Positions 25,009-33,960 of a stretch of 64,000 bases of DNA are shown piece after piece. Position 1 is the first letter of the stretch; each line of letters starts with the position of its first letter. The position numbers were made by a program, and so were the translations under genes. Source of the DNA: Sulfurifustis variabilis (GTDB taxonomy: Bacteria > Pseudomonadota > Gammaproteobacteria > Acidiferrobacterales > Sulfurifustaceae); the NCBI RefSeq assembly GCF_002355415.1, contig NZ_AP014936.1, positions 62,001 to 126,000 of the forward strand. The letters run 5' to 3'. The notes under the pieces were generated by a model, which saw only the letters and a list, made by a program, of their open reading frames with translations, was not told the origin of the DNA and searched no databases.

Positions 25009-26103
25009 CTACCCCCGGACTTCGGCGGCGCGGTATTCGCGGAATAGTCCGGCGCGGGGGTCGAAGGTCCCCGGGCCGTCGCCGACGAGGCGGCGGAGCC
25101 GCCATGTCCCCGCTTCCTCGCATGCCCCGTAGCGAAACGGCATGGTCCGGCCGACGAGGGCGAAGCGCAGGTCGTTGAACCAGACGCACGTGCGTCCGTC
25201 GCCCCGGTCGATGCGGTAAAGGGCGGGAAAGCGCGCGAAGTGGCGATAGCGGTCGAGCAGATCGAGGTGCCAGACCCGTTCGGCGAGCGCGGCTTCCATC
25301 GGGCTCGTCCCGAACCGGGGTACCTGCAACCATTCGGCCCGATTTACCGGCGCGTAGGACGAGTAGACCCGGGTGAACCAGCCCGCGTCCGGCGCACGGG
25401 CGGCCGGCTCGCGTCGCAGCAGGTTGACGTAGGCGAGGTGGTAGGTCCGCTCCTGCTCGATCACGAGCATCCAGTTGAACGGCGAAAACGGCTGTGGCAG
25501 GGCGTGCGCGGTTCCGTCGACGCCGCGCGCGGTGGCGTACGCTTCGGCCGCCCGCACGGCCCGCTCGTGCAGCATCGCCTGAGATCCGACGTAGGCCACG
25601 AGCACCGAGAGCCCGGCGACGGCGGCGCGCCGCCCGCGCCGCGAGAGCGCCGAGGCGAGAAGCCCCGCGGCGAGGATCCCGGTGAAGTACGGATCGATGA
25701 TGAACGTGAAGGGGAGCGCCACGCGTGCGTCCGAGACCGGCGCGAACACCATGGTGCCGAAGGCCGTGATGACGTCCCCGAGGATGTGGATCGCGATCCC
25801 GAGCGCGCAGACGGCCAGGAACGCGCGCCAGTCGTAGCGTCGCCTCGTGATGAGCATGAACGCGTACGCGAGTCCAAGCGCCCAGACCGGCAGCAGGAGG
25901 ATCGAGTGCGTGATGCCCCGGTGGGTCGTGAGGTACATCAGCGGATCGATGAAGCGCAGGACGAAATCGCTGTCGGGGAACGCCGCCGCCCAGAAACCGA
26001 CCCACTGCCGCAGCCGGCGCGGCAGCTGCCCGGGCGTCGGGGAGCGCGGCTCCGTGGCGCGCGCGAGGAGCGCGCCGGAGAGCGCATGCGTCAGCGTGTC
26101 CAT
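25009..26103 (-). CDS. YdjM-family membrane-bound metal-dependent hydrolase
   Basis: The ATG at 26103 gives 364 residues: MDTLTHALSGALLARA is the classic start of this inner-membrane family (E. coli YdjM, LexA-regulated). Conserved FPDSDFV (about residue 42), THRGITHS (about 60) and HILGDVITAFGT (about 107) supply His and Asp ligands for a putative metal site. The C-terminal half (from about 170) is a soluble region with many aromatic residues. A TATACT -10-like hexamer on the minus strand (26113-26118) lies nine bases before the ATG, suggesting a very short leader. The open frame runs back to 26931 but only as a shadow of the TetR gene. Confidence 0.88.
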   Translation of the reverse strand: MDTLTHALSGALLARATEPRSPTPGQLPRRLRQWVGFWAAAFPDSDFVLRFIDPLMYLTTHRGITHSILLLPVWALGLAYAFMLITRRRYDWRAFLAVCALGIAIHILGDVITAFGTMVFAPVSDARVALPFTFIIDPYFTGILAAGLLASALSRRGRRAAVAGLSVLVAYVGSQAMLHERAVRAAEAYATARGVDGTAHALPQPFSPFNWMLVIEQERTYHLAYVNLLRREPAARAPDAGWFTRVYSSYAPVNRAEWLQVPRFGTSPMEAALAERVWHLDLLDRYRHFARFPALYRIDRGDGRTCVWFNDLRFALVGRTMPFRYGACEEAGTWRLRRLVGDGPGTFDPRAGLFREYRAAEVRG

Positions 26104-26226
26104 TGCCGTTGGAGTATAAGCGCTCGCATCCCCCGCCTGCCTCCACTGCACCTTCGCGAGTCGCAGCAGGGTCGCGAGGCGCCGGCCGTCCCGTTTGACA
26201 AATCCGGCGACGGCGCCCATCCTGCG

Positions 26227-26246
26227 TGTTAGTTGGTCAACTAACA
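26227..26246. promoter_or_regulatory. Palindromic operator for the TetR regulator
   Basis: TGTTAGTTG and CAACTAACA form a perfect 9-base inverted repeat around a GT centre, ending four bases before the regulator ATG. This is the usual size for a TetR dimer site and implies autoregulation. The divergent gene starts 124 bases away. Confidence 0.7.
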
Positions 26247-26250
26247 TACG

Positions 26251-26811
26251 ATGGCGACCCGCGGCGACAAACGCACCCGGCTGGTGAAAGCGGCCGACAA
26301 GCTGGTTCAGCGGCAGGGGTACCACGCCACCTCGCTCGCCGACATCGCGGCGGCCGCGGGCGTCCCGCTCGGCAACGTCTACTACTACTTCCGCAGCAAG
26401 GAGGCGCTCGGCGACGCCCTTATCGGGCAGCGCGGCGAACATTACCGCGCGCGCCGCGCGACCTGGGACCGCGAGCCGGATCCCAAGACGCGTCTCCGCG
26501 CGTTCGTGGAGATGACGGTCGAGAACAGCACACTCCTCGCCCGCAGCGGCTGCCCGATCGGCAGCCTGTGCCAGGAGCTGCACAAGCAGGGCGGGCCGCT
26601 CGCCGAGGCGGCCAGCGGGATGTTCGCCGAGTTCCTGGACTGGCTCGAGATGCAGTTTCGCGCGCTGGGGAAGGGGGCGGAGTCGCGCGAGCTCGCCGTC
26701 CACGTGATGTCGGCGCTGCAGGGGGCGACGCTCCTGACGCACAGCTTCCGGTCGCCCCGCTATATCGAGAGCGAGGCGCGGCGGTTGAAGGCCTGGATCG
26801 AAGCGCTGTAA
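26251..26811 (+). CDS. TetR/AcrR family transcriptional regulator
   Basis: 186 residues. The N-terminal helix-turn-helix is seen as LVQRQGYHATSLADIAAAAG followed by VPLGNVYYYFRSKEALGDAL (about residues 14-54), typical of TetR repressors. The C-terminal ligand domain includes the SGCPIGSLCQEL segment common in the NemR-like group, which often responds to electrophiles or oxidants through cysteine. It sits just downstream of its likely operator and heads a run of genes (SDR protein, peroxiredoxin-like, unknown) on the same strand. Confidence 0.9.
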   Translation: MATRGDKRTRLVKAADKLVQRQGYHATSLADIAAAAGVPLGNVYYYFRSKEALGDALIGQRGEHYRARRATWDREPDPKTRLRAFVEMTVENSTLLARSGCPIGSLCQELHKQGGPLAEAASGMFAEFLDWLEMQFRALGKGAESRELAVHVMSALQGATLLTHSFRSPRYIESEARRLKAWIEAL

Positions 26812-26839
26812 CGGAACCGTCGACGAGAAGGGAGAGCCC

Positions 26840-27868
26840 ATGAGCGGGCGAAGACGCAGGGTACTGGTCACCGGCGCCAACGGCTTTCTCGGCCGCAATG
26901 TGCTCGTGGCGCTCATGGCGAATCCCGACATCGAGCCGATCGCGGCCTGCCGTCATCCGGAACGGCTGCCGCCGGTATTCCATGGAGAGATCCGACCGGG
27001 CGATTTGCTCGACGCGACATACCGACGCGCGGTGACGCGCGACGTCGACGCGATCTGCCACGCGGCCTCGTGGGCGTCCATGTGGAACCATGACGCCCTC
27101 GAGCGGGAGCGCTTCTTCGAGCCCACGCGGGACCTGATCGAGCAGGCGATCGGGAACGGGGTGGGGCGGTTCATTCAGGCGAGCACCGTCGCCATCGCCG
27201 CCGTCGCGAAGGACGGCGCGCCCCGGGACGACTTCGCCCCCACGCACCACACCGGATTCTGGCCGCATCTCGATCGATTGATCGACCTCGACCGTTACAT
27301 GCGCGAGCAGGCGCAGCGCGGCACGCAGATGGTGACCTTGCGCCTGGGGCATTTCGTCGGCGTCGGGAATCGCCTGGGCACGCTCCCCGCGCTCGTGCCC
27401 CGCCTGCGCACCTATCTCGTTCCCTGGCTCGCGGGCGGACGCAAGCGCTTCCCGATCGTCGCCGACACGGATCTCGGCAATGCCTTCGCGCTGGCGGCGG
27501 TGGCCGACGGTCTGGATCCGTACGAGTCGTTCAATGTCTGCGGAACGGAGTTTCCCACCTTGCGCGAGGTGATCGAGCTCGTCGCGGCCGAAACCGGTTT
27601 TCCCAGGCCGCTCTACAGCGTGCCGTACGTCGCCGGTTACGCCTTCGGGTGGCTGATGGAAAAACTTCATCCCGTGCTGCCCGGGTCGTCGCCGTTCCTG
27701 ACGCGCTCGATCGTGCATTTGTGCGAGAGCTGGGTGTGCCCGAACGACTACGCGCGCGCCAAGCTCGGCTACGTTCCCCGCAAGGACTGGCGCACGGCGG
27801 TGCGCGAGCATCTCGCCGATCTGATGAGCGCAGGCTATCCCTGGGTTCGCCTCGCCCAGCCCGCCTGA
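26840..27868 (+). CDS. NAD-dependent epimerase/dehydratase-like SDR protein, catalytic pair apparently lost
   Basis: 342 residues of the extended short-chain dehydrogenase fold. The nucleotide-binding GANGFLGRN is at about residues 12-20 and QASTVAIAAVAK occupies the usual TSS strand. Where the YxxxK catalytic pair normally sits the sequence reads LIDLDRYMREQ, so Tyr and Lys appear absent. It may be a binding protein or an inactive homologue. A good Shine-Dalgarno (AAGGGAG) lies before the ATG. Downstream of the TetR gene by 28 bases, so probably co-regulated. Confidence 0.8.
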   Translation: MSGRRRRVLVTGANGFLGRNVLVALMANPDIEPIAACRHPERLPPVFHGEIRPGDLLDATYRRAVTRDVDAICHAASWASMWNHDALERERFFEPTRDLIEQAIGNGVGRFIQASTVAIAAVAKDGAPRDDFAPTHHTGFWPHLDRLIDLDRYMREQAQRGTQMVTLRLGHFVGVGNRLGTLPALVPRLRTYLVPWLAGGRKRFPIVADTDLGNAFALAAVADGLDPYESFNVCGTEFPTLREVIELVAAETGFPRPLYSVPYVAGYAFGWLMEKLHPVLPGSSPFLTRSIVHLCESWVCPNDYARAKLGYVPRKDWRTAVREHLADLMSAGYPWVRLAQPA

Positions 27869-27884
27869 CGCTGGAGAATCGCGC

Positions 27885-28427
27885 TTGGGTCGCCTCGACG
27901 TCGGAGTGCAGGTGGGACAGCGGGCCGTGGTCTCGATCCGCTCGCAGACGGTCGCGATTCCCGATCCCGCCCGGCTCGTCCATCTTCAGTTCCGACGGTT
28001 CGCGGGCTGCCCCTTCTGCAGCCTGCATCTGCGGTCGGTCGCGCGGGACCATGACGCCATCGTCGCGGCCGGCGTTCGGGAAGTGGTCGTGTTCCGTTCG
28101 CCGGCGACGCCTCTGCGACGACATTACGAGGACGCGCCGTTTGCGGTTATCGCGGACCCGGGCGGAGAGCTGTACGACGCCTTTGGCGTCGGCTCGGGCG
28201 CGCGGGCGGTGCTCGATCCGCGCGCCTGGGCCGCGGCCGCGCGGGGCGTGGCCGTGATGTGGCCCCGGTTGCCGGCGCTCCCGGCCAACGGGGCGGCGAT
28301 GCTCGGCCTGCCGGCCGACTTCCTGATCGGCAGCGACGGCCGCGTGCGCGCATGTCACTACGGCGTGCATGCCGACGATCAGTGGTCGGTGGATCGACTT
28401 CTCGGGCTGGCGCGCCTGCACGCGTGA
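27885..28427 (+). CDS. Peroxiredoxin-like AhpC/TSA_2 family protein
   Basis: 180 residues from TTG 27885, preceded by GGAGA. The thioredoxin-fold strand VHLQFRRFAGCPFCSLHLRS carries a CPFC pair near residue 42-45. A later ADFLIGSDGRVRACHYG strand matches the end of the same fold. This subfamily resembles peroxiredoxins without the standard TPVC active site, so its reaction is unsure, perhaps thiol-dependent peroxide or disulfide chemistry. It follows the SDR gene by 16 bases, in line with an operon under the TetR regulator. Confidence 0.75.
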   Translation: MGRLDVGVQVGQRAVVSIRSQTVAIPDPARLVHLQFRRFAGCPFCSLHLRSVARDHDAIVAAGVREVVVFRSPATPLRRHYEDAPFAVIADPGGELYDAFGVGSGARAVLDPRAWAAAARGVAVMWPRLPALPANGAAMLGLPADFLIGSDGRVRACHYGVHADDQWSVDRLLGLARLHA

Positions 28428-28452
28428 CACGCGCGAAGAAAAACCGCTGGGG

Positions 28453-28956
28453 ATGAGCGCCATCCTTGAACGGCAACGCGTCGGAGGCATAGCCACGAGC
28501 AGCGCCGAGTCGGACCCCGACGAACCGGCCGCCCGAGCGTTCCATGCGGCGTTTCGCGGCCGCTTCACGGGCGTACTCACTTGGCGGGACCTGGACGAAC
28601 TGTGGCAGCGCCTGTGCGCGAACGCGGGTGCCGGCTGGTTCGTCTATGCCGTCGGCGAACCGGTGCCTCACGCGCCCGCGGCGGCGGAGGCGTTCCGGCG
28701 GTTCATCGCCGAGATCGACGTGCTGCTGCGGCGCGAGCACGACGAGGACTATTGCGGAATCGTGTACGTGGACGACAAGGCCGCGCCCGCCTTCGTCAAG
28801 ATCTTCGATCCGCACCGTCCCGGCATGCAATGCGGCTTCAGCGACAACCCGCCCTTGCCCGGCCGGGTGCTGAGCCGCATTCCCCCGCGCCCCCTCGAGA
28901 ACGGCGTGCCGGTCCCGAACAGTCGCCGTCGCTGGTGGCGGCGCCTGTGGGCCTGA
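28453..28956 (+). CDS. Hypothetical protein
   Basis: 167 residues from ATG 28453. Mixed alpha/beta composition with an aromatic core: LDELWQRLCANAGAGWFVYA, then a helix ending LLRREHDEDY and two strands CGIVYVDD and AFVKIFDP. The C-terminus is Arg/Trp-rich. No signal peptide or membrane helix. I do not recognise the family. It is the last gene of the TetR-SDR-peroxiredoxin group and converges on the RND pump gene nine bases away. Confidence 0.65.
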   Translation: MSAILERQRVGGIATSSAESDPDEPAARAFHAAFRGRFTGVLTWRDLDELWQRLCANAGAGWFVYAVGEPVPHAPAAAEAFRRFIAEIDVLLRREHDEDYCGIVYVDDKAAPAFVKIFDPHRPGMQCGFSDNPPLPGRVLSRIPPRPLENGVPVPNSRRRWWRRLWA

Positions 28957-28965
28957 GGCAGCCGC

Positions 28966-31900
28966 TCAGGCGGCGGCGCCCTGACGGCGGGCGTAGAGGA
29001 AGTAGATCAGCGGGATCACGAACAGCGTGAGCGCCGTCGACGCGAAGGTGCCGAAGATGAGCGAGATCGCGAGCCCGCCGAACACCGGGTCGGTGATGAT
29101 GATGGCGGTGCCGAGGATGATCGCGAGCGCCGTGAGCAGGATGGGCCGCAGCCGCGTGCGCCCGGCGGCGAGCACGGCCTCCTTGACCGGTTGCCCCGCA
29201 CGCTCGTGCTCGAGGATGAAGTCGATGAGGAGCAGCGAGTTGCGCACCACGATGCCGGCGAGCGCGATGACGCCGATCATGGAGGTTGCGGTGAAATGCT
29301 GGCCCATGATCGCGTGGCCGGGGAGCACGCCGACGACCGTGAGCGGGATCGCGCCCATCACGATCAGCGGAATCGCGAACGAGCGGTAGTAGCCGACGAG
29401 CACGAGGTAGATCAGCACGATCGCCACGGCGAACGCCGCGCCGAGATCGCGGAAGACGTCGAGCGTGAGCCGCATCTCGCCGTCCCAGCGCAAGGCGTAA
29501 CCCTGCGTGTCGGGATCGGCCATGAAGTACTGGGTGAGCGTCACGCCCGACGGAAGCGGTTGCTTGCGCAGGTAGTTCCACATGTCGAGCACCGCGTAGA
29601 CCTGACTGGTCCGCGCGAGCTCGCCCGTCACGTACACGACCGGCCGCTGGTCCTTGTGGTGGATCGGTTGCCCCGCGGTCGTCTTGCGGATCTCCGCGAT
29701 CTCCGTGATCGGCACGCGCGCCCCCTGGGGATTGACGAAGAAGATCTTGCGCAGGTCCGAGGGCTCGACCCGGTCGCTTTGCGGGATCTGGAAACGGATC
29801 GCGACCGGCTCCTTTTCCTCCTCGAGATGCACCGTGCCCGCGTCGTAGCCGCCGAGGAAGGCGGCGAGCGCCTCGGCGACCTGCGCCGGGAGGATGCCGG
29901 CGAGCGCGGCGCGCTCGCGGTTCACGTCGATGCGGTACTCGGTGGTCGCGGCGGCGTTCGAGTCGTCGATGTCGACGACATCGGCGGTCCGCGCGTACAC
30001 CTCGCGCCGGAGCTCTTCGGCGATCGCGCGCAGGCGCTCGTAGTCGGGCCCGTAGAGCTCGGCCAAAATCGTCGCCCGCACGGGCGGGCCCGGCGGGTCC
30101 TCGACCAGCTTGATGTTCGCGCCGGTCAAGGCCGCGACCCGGGCGATCGGCTCGCGGAGCCCGAGCACGATGTCGATCGAGGACGCGTGGCGCAGCGCCT
30201 TGTCGCGCAGGTTCACGCGCACCTCGGCGACGTGCGGCCCGCGCTTCAGGCCGGCGCCGCGCAGCAGCCCGTTGAAGTCGATCACGCCCGACTCGCCCAC
30301 GGTGGTCTCGTAGCTCCAGACCTGCGGGTGCGCGCGCACCACGTCGCCCACGAGCCGTGCGACCCGGTCGGTTTCCTCCAGCGCCGTGCCCTCGGGCAGG
30401 TCGACCGTGATGTTGAACGTATTGGTGTCGTTCTTCGGCAGCATCCTGAAGAGCACGAGGTCGAACGCCGGCATCGCCAGCACCGCCGCCATCAGGACGG
30501 CGACGGCGGCGAAGAAACCGTTGCGCGCGAGCCGGCTGGCGAGGAGCCCCGCGAGCGCCGCGCCGTAGCCGCGCTCGAGCCAGCCGGGGGCGTGCTCGTG
30601 GGCCTCCGCGGCGTGCGGCCCCCCGGTCACGCGCAACCAGCGGTACGCGAGCCACGGCGCCACCGTGTAGGCGATGAAGAGCGAGGTGATCATCGCGACC
30701 GGCACGTTGAACGGTATCGGGCGCATGTACGGCCCCATCATCCCCGTGACCCAGAGCATCGGCAGGAACGCGAGGATCACCGTGAAGGTCGCGAGGTTCG
30801 TGGGATGGCCGATCTCGTTGACCGCCGCCACCGCGCTCTTCAGCCGGTCCGCGCCCTTCTGCGCGTAGTGCCGGAAGATGTTCTCGATCACGACGATCGA
30901 GTCGTCGACGAGGAGCCCAAGCGACAGGATGAGCGCGAACAGCGTGATGCGGTTGATGCTCTGCCCCGCGAGCATGCCGACCACGAGCGTGATGAACAGG
31001 ATCAGCGGAATGGTGATCGTGACGATCGACGCCGCCCGCCAGCCGAGAAAGATCACGAGCAGGAGCACCACCGTGGCGATGGCGATGGCGAGCTTCTGCA
31101 TGAGGAAGTCGACCGCGGCGTTCGCGCGCTCGCCGTCGTTGCGCGTGACGTTGACCGCGACGGAATCGGGAATCACCGTTCCCTTCAGCGCCTCGAGCTC
31201 CGCGAGCGCCGCGTCCGCGACGCGCACGGCGTTCGTGCCCTGGCGCTTGGCGAGCGCGATCACGACCGCGTTTGTCTCCAGATCGGGAAGCCGGGCGCCG
31301 GTGTGCGCGGGTCCGAAGCCGATGCGGTGCACCCGCTCGATCTCGCCGGGGCCGTCGACGATCGTCGCGACCTGCCGCAAATAGACGGGCCGGTGCTGTT
31401 GAAGCGCCACCACCAGGTTGCCCACGTCCTCGGCCGAGCGCAGAAAGCCGCCGGCGGCCACCGTGCTCACGGTATTCCCGGAGACCAGCGTGCCGGACGG
31501 GATGTCGACGTTCGTCGCCTCGAGGACGCGACGGATGTCGAGCAGCGTCACGTTGTACCGGCGCATGCGCTCGAGATCGAGGTCGACGTTGATGCGGCGC
31601 GCGCGTCCGCCGTGGATGAAGGACGCCGACACGCCGTCCGCCCGCCGCAGGTGCTCGAGCGCATCGGTCGCGATGCGGCGCAGCTGCCGGTCGTCCATGC
31701 GGTTCGAGGCGAGCGAGATGGTGAGAATCGGCACGTCGTCGACATCGACCGGCTTGACGAGCGGTTGCCGCGTGCCGGGCGGCATGCGGTCGAGGTTGGA
31801 CATGATCCGGTCGTACAGCTTGACCAGCGCGTCCTCCTTGTTTTCGCCCACGAAGAACTGCACGGACACGACGCCGAGCGAGTCCATCGCGACGCCGTAG

Positions 31901-32175
31901 GTGTGCTCGACCCCCGTCAGTCCCTGCAGGATGGCCTCGAGCGGCTTGACGATGAGCTGCTCGACCTCCCTGGGCGAGGCGCCGGGCTTCGCGACGATGA
32001 TGTTGGCCGCCGGCACCACGATCTGCGGATTCTCCTCGCGCGGCGTGGTGAGCAGCGCGAGCAGGCCCGCGAGCAGCGCGACGACGACGATCAGCAGCGT
32101 CAGCTTGCTGTCGATGAAGTAGCGCGCGACCCGTCCGGCGAGGTTCGGCGCTTGGTCGGGCTGCCGGTCAACCAT
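28966..32175 (-). CDS. RND-family efflux transporter, inner-membrane pump
   Basis: 1069 residues with the twofold RND layout: helix 1 at about 26-45 (SKLTLLIVVVALLAGLLALL), a large periplasmic loop, a helix block at about 340-550, a second loop and a final helix block. GLLVDDSIVVIENIFRHYAQKG carries the paired acidic residues of the proton relay. The sequence resembles the HAE/AcrB-like group that includes CzcA-type relatives and pumps of unknown substrate. It is the third gene of a minus-strand operon with a TolC-like channel and a small adaptor. Substrate cannot be predicted; drug, solvent or metal export are all possible. Confidence 0.92.
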   Translation of the reverse strand: MVDRQPDQAPNLAGRVARYFIDSKLTLLIVVVALLAGLLALLTTPREENPQIVVPAANIIVAKPGASPREVEQLIVKPLEAILQGLTGVEHTYGVAMDSLGVVSVQFFVGENKEDALVKLYDRIMSNLDRMPPGTRQPLVKPVDVDDVPILTISLASNRMDDRQLRRIATDALEHLRRADGVSASFIHGGRARRINVDLDLERMRRYNVTLLDIRRVLEATNVDIPSGTLVSGNTVSTVAAGGFLRSAEDVGNLVVALQQHRPVYLRQVATIVDGPGEIERVHRIGFGPAHTGARLPDLETNAVVIALAKRQGTNAVRVADAALAELEALKGTVIPDSVAVNVTRNDGERANAAVDFLMQKLAIAIATVVLLLVIFLGWRAASIVTITIPLILFITLVVGMLAGQSINRITLFALILSLGLLVDDSIVVIENIFRHYAQKGADRLKSAVAAVNEIGHPTNLATFTVILAFLPMLWVTGMMGPYMRPIPFNVPVAMITSLFIAYTVAPWLAYRWLRVTGGPHAAEAHEHAPGWLERGYGAALAGLLASRLARNGFFAAVAVLMAAVLAMPAFDLVLFRMLPKNDTNTFNITVDLPEGTALEETDRVARLVGDVVRAHPQVWSYETTVGESGVIDFNGLLRGAGLKRGPHVAEVRVNLRDKALRHASSIDIVLGLREPIARVAALTGANIKLVEDPPGPPVRATILAELYGPDYERLRAIAEELRREVYARTADVVDIDDSNAAATTEYRIDVNRERAALAGILPAQVAEALAAFLGGYDAGTVHLEEEKEPVAIRFQIPQSDRVEPSDLRKIFFVNPQGARVPITEIAEIRKTTAGQPIHHKDQRPVVYVTGELARTSQVYAVLDMWNYLRKQPLPSGVTLTQYFMADPDTQGYALRWDGEMRLTLDVFRDLGAAFAVAIVLIYLVLVGYYRSFAIPLIVMGAIPLTVVGVLPGHAIMGQHFTATSMIGVIALAGIVVRNSLLLIDFILEHERAGQPVKEAVLAAGRTRLRPILLTALAIILGTAIIITDPVFGGLAISLIFGTFASTALTLFVIPLIYFLYARRQGAAA

Positions 32176-32199
32176 GACGTGTCAGCGAAAAGAAATCTT

Positions 32200-32276
32200 T
32201 AACGCTTGATGTCGAATTGAGGTGCGCGTCGCGCGCCTCGTCGATCCAACATTCGGAATTCAGCACTCAACATTCC
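32200..32276. repeat. Intergenic palindromic repeat, copy 1
   Basis: AT-rich arms (TTAACGCTTGATGTCGAATT on the left, CATTCGGAATTCAG on the right) flank a GC core at 32221-32242. It fills the gap between the RND gene start and the adaptor stop and is the most diverged full copy. Confidence 0.7.
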
Positions 32277-32277
32277 T

Positions 32278-32631
32278 TCACTTGCTCGTAACCGGGCTGC
32301 CGTCGTGCAACGCGGCGAGATCGCCGAGGACGACCACCTCTCCGCCTTCGAGGCCGCTGATCACCTCGGCACGGTCGCGCGTCGTCGTGCCGACGCGCAC
32401 CATCCGGAAACGCGCATGCCCTCCCTCGAGCACGTATACGCCGGGGACGCCGCCGATCTCGACGACCGCGCCCCGGGGAACCTGGGCGTTGCCCCGGGCG
32501 GGCTTCGCGACGGTTGCGGTCGGGCGCTCGAGCGCCGGCCGCTCGACCGGCGGGGTCGGCGCCGGCGCGCGCGTGCAGGCGCCGGCGATGCCGGCCAGCG
32601 CGAGCAGCAACGCGAGTCGCGAACCGGTCAT
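32278..32631 (-). CDS. Miniature RND adaptor-like lipoprotein
   Basis: 117 residues from an ATG that overlaps the TolC-like gene stop (ATGA). The signal LALLLALAGIAGAC has a lipobox with Cys19, so the mature protein is lipid-anchored. After a Pro-rich linker (about 20-45), the rest matches only the C-terminal membrane-proximal domain of RND adaptors: VPRGAVVEIGGVPGVYVLEG and EVISGLEGGEVVVLGDLAAL. The barrel, lipoyl and hairpin domains of a normal 350-400-residue adaptor are absent, and no sign of them is found in flanking frames. It may be a real minimal adaptor or a deletion remnant kept in frame. It lies exactly where the adaptor gene belongs. Confidence 0.75.
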   Translation of the reverse strand: MTGSRLALLLALAGIAGACTRAPAPTPPVERPALERPTATVAKPARGNAQVPRGAVVEIGGVPGVYVLEGGHARFRMVRVGTTTRDRAEVISGLEGGEVVVLGDLAALHDGSPVTSK

Positions 32632-33953
32632 TCGGGCAGCTCTACGGCGCCGGTCGCGAGGGCGAGATTGGCCTGCGCGGCGAGGAGTCCCGCCGAGGCG
32701 TTGAGTTTCTCCATGCGCGCCTCGACCAGCACCCGCTCGGCCTGGAGCAGGTCGATCAGGATGGTGCGGCCCTCGCCGTAGCGCCCGCGCACGAGATCGG
32801 CCGTGCGCCGCGCCTTGCCCACGTTGTCCGCGCAGATCTCGACGCGCCGGCGCGCCTCCTCGAGCGCGTGCAGCGCCGCGCGCACCTCGGCGGCCGCCTG
32901 CTGCTTCACGGCGTCGAGCCGCGCCTCGGCCGCGGCCTGCCCGGCCTCGGCCGCCGATATCTGGTGACCGGTGCGGCGCCCGTTGTAGAGATTCATGCTC
33001 ACGACGCCCATCACGCTCGTCGCGGAGTTGGCGAGCGCGGGCGAATCGTCGTACCAGGACTGCGCCGCGCCGACGCTCACCTGCGGCCGGTAGGCGGCGC
33101 GGGCCGAGTCGACCTCCGTGCGGGCGGCGTCCCGCACGGCGGCCGCCGCGCGCACGTCCGCGCGCCGCTCCTGCGACTGCCGCTCGAGCGCGGCCGCATC
33201 GCCCGGCCGGATCTCGGCGGCATCCGCGAGGGGCGCGAGCTCGATCGCCTCGTCCGGCGGCAGGCCCATGACGCGGCGAAGCTGCGTCAGCGCGTTGCGC
33301 GCGCGGGCCACGGCCTGCTCGCGGTTCGACTGAACCAGCGCGAGGTTCACGTCCGCGCTCAGCTTGTCGGACTGCACGATGCGCCGCTCGCGCAGCAGGC
33401 GCGCGGTAGTCTGCGCGTGGCGCTCGGCGGCGCGCACGGCGTCGTCCATGATGCGCACCGCCTCGGCCGCGGCCTGCGCCGCGTAAACGGCGTTCCGCGC
33501 CTGCGTGGCGACCGTCTCGCGGGCCCGGCGGAGCTGGAGCTCGGCCGCCGACTCCTGGGCCGCCGCTCCGGCGATGCCGGCCTGAACGCGCCCCCCGGTG
33601 TAGACCGGCCACATGAGCGAGAGCTCGGTCGCGTGCAGCGTGCTCGGATCGGGGTCGTTGAGGCTCGCGGGGTCGAAATCGGGTGCCGTGACGGTGCGCG
33701 TATTGAGCTTGTCGGCGAAGGCGTCGAGCGGGTTGTCGCTGCGCCGCGCCATGTAGCGCAGATTGATCTCCGGCTGCCGCCCGCTCTCCGCGGCCGCGGC
33801 CTGCGCGGCCGCGGCCCGCCGGCCGGCCGCCACCGCCCGGAGCTCCGGATTGCGCTCGAGCGCGTGGGCCACGGCCTGTTCCACCGAGAGCGGCTGCGCC
33901 CCGGCGAGCGCGGGAGCGAGCAGGATCAGCAGCAGCGGCAAACGGGGGCCCAT
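32628..33953 (-). CDS. TolC-family outer-membrane channel protein
   Basis: 441 residues with a signal peptide cleaved after ALAGA (about residue 18) and two repeats of long helices: the first with PLSVEQAVAHALERNPELRA, the second with ADVRAAAAVRDAARTEVDSA. Alanine-rich heptads are typical of the TolC tunnel. A conserved YTGGR turn lies near residue 115. It forms the outer-membrane part of the export system with the adaptor and RND pump downstream. Promoter: a -10-like TATAAG seven bases before the ATG, with an FNR-type site upstream. Confidence 0.9.
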   Translation of the reverse strand: MGPRLPLLLILLAPALAGAQPLSVEQAVAHALERNPELRAVAAGRRAAAAQAAAAESGRQPEINLRYMARRSDNPLDAFADKLNTRTVTAPDFDPASLNDPDPSTLHATELSLMWPVYTGGRVQAGIAGAAAQESAAELQLRRARETVATQARNAVYAAQAAAEAVRIMDDAVRAAERHAQTTARLLRERRIVQSDKLSADVNLALVQSNREQAVARARNALTQLRRVMGLPPDEAIELAPLADAAEIRPGDAAALERQSQERRADVRAAAAVRDAARTEVDSARAAYRPQVSVGAAQSWYDDSPALANSATSVMGVVSMNLYNGRRTGHQISAAEAGQAAAEARLDAVKQQAAAEVRAALHALEEARRRVEICADNVGKARRTADLVRGRYGEGRTILIDLLQAERVLVEARMEKLNASAGLLAAQANLALATGAVELPE

Positions 33954-33960
33954 GCGTTTC

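Noticed and set aside
29191-32202. A 1003-codon plus-strand open frame
   Set aside because: Antisense shadow of the RND pump gene, low-complexity His/Arg/Asp-rich text.
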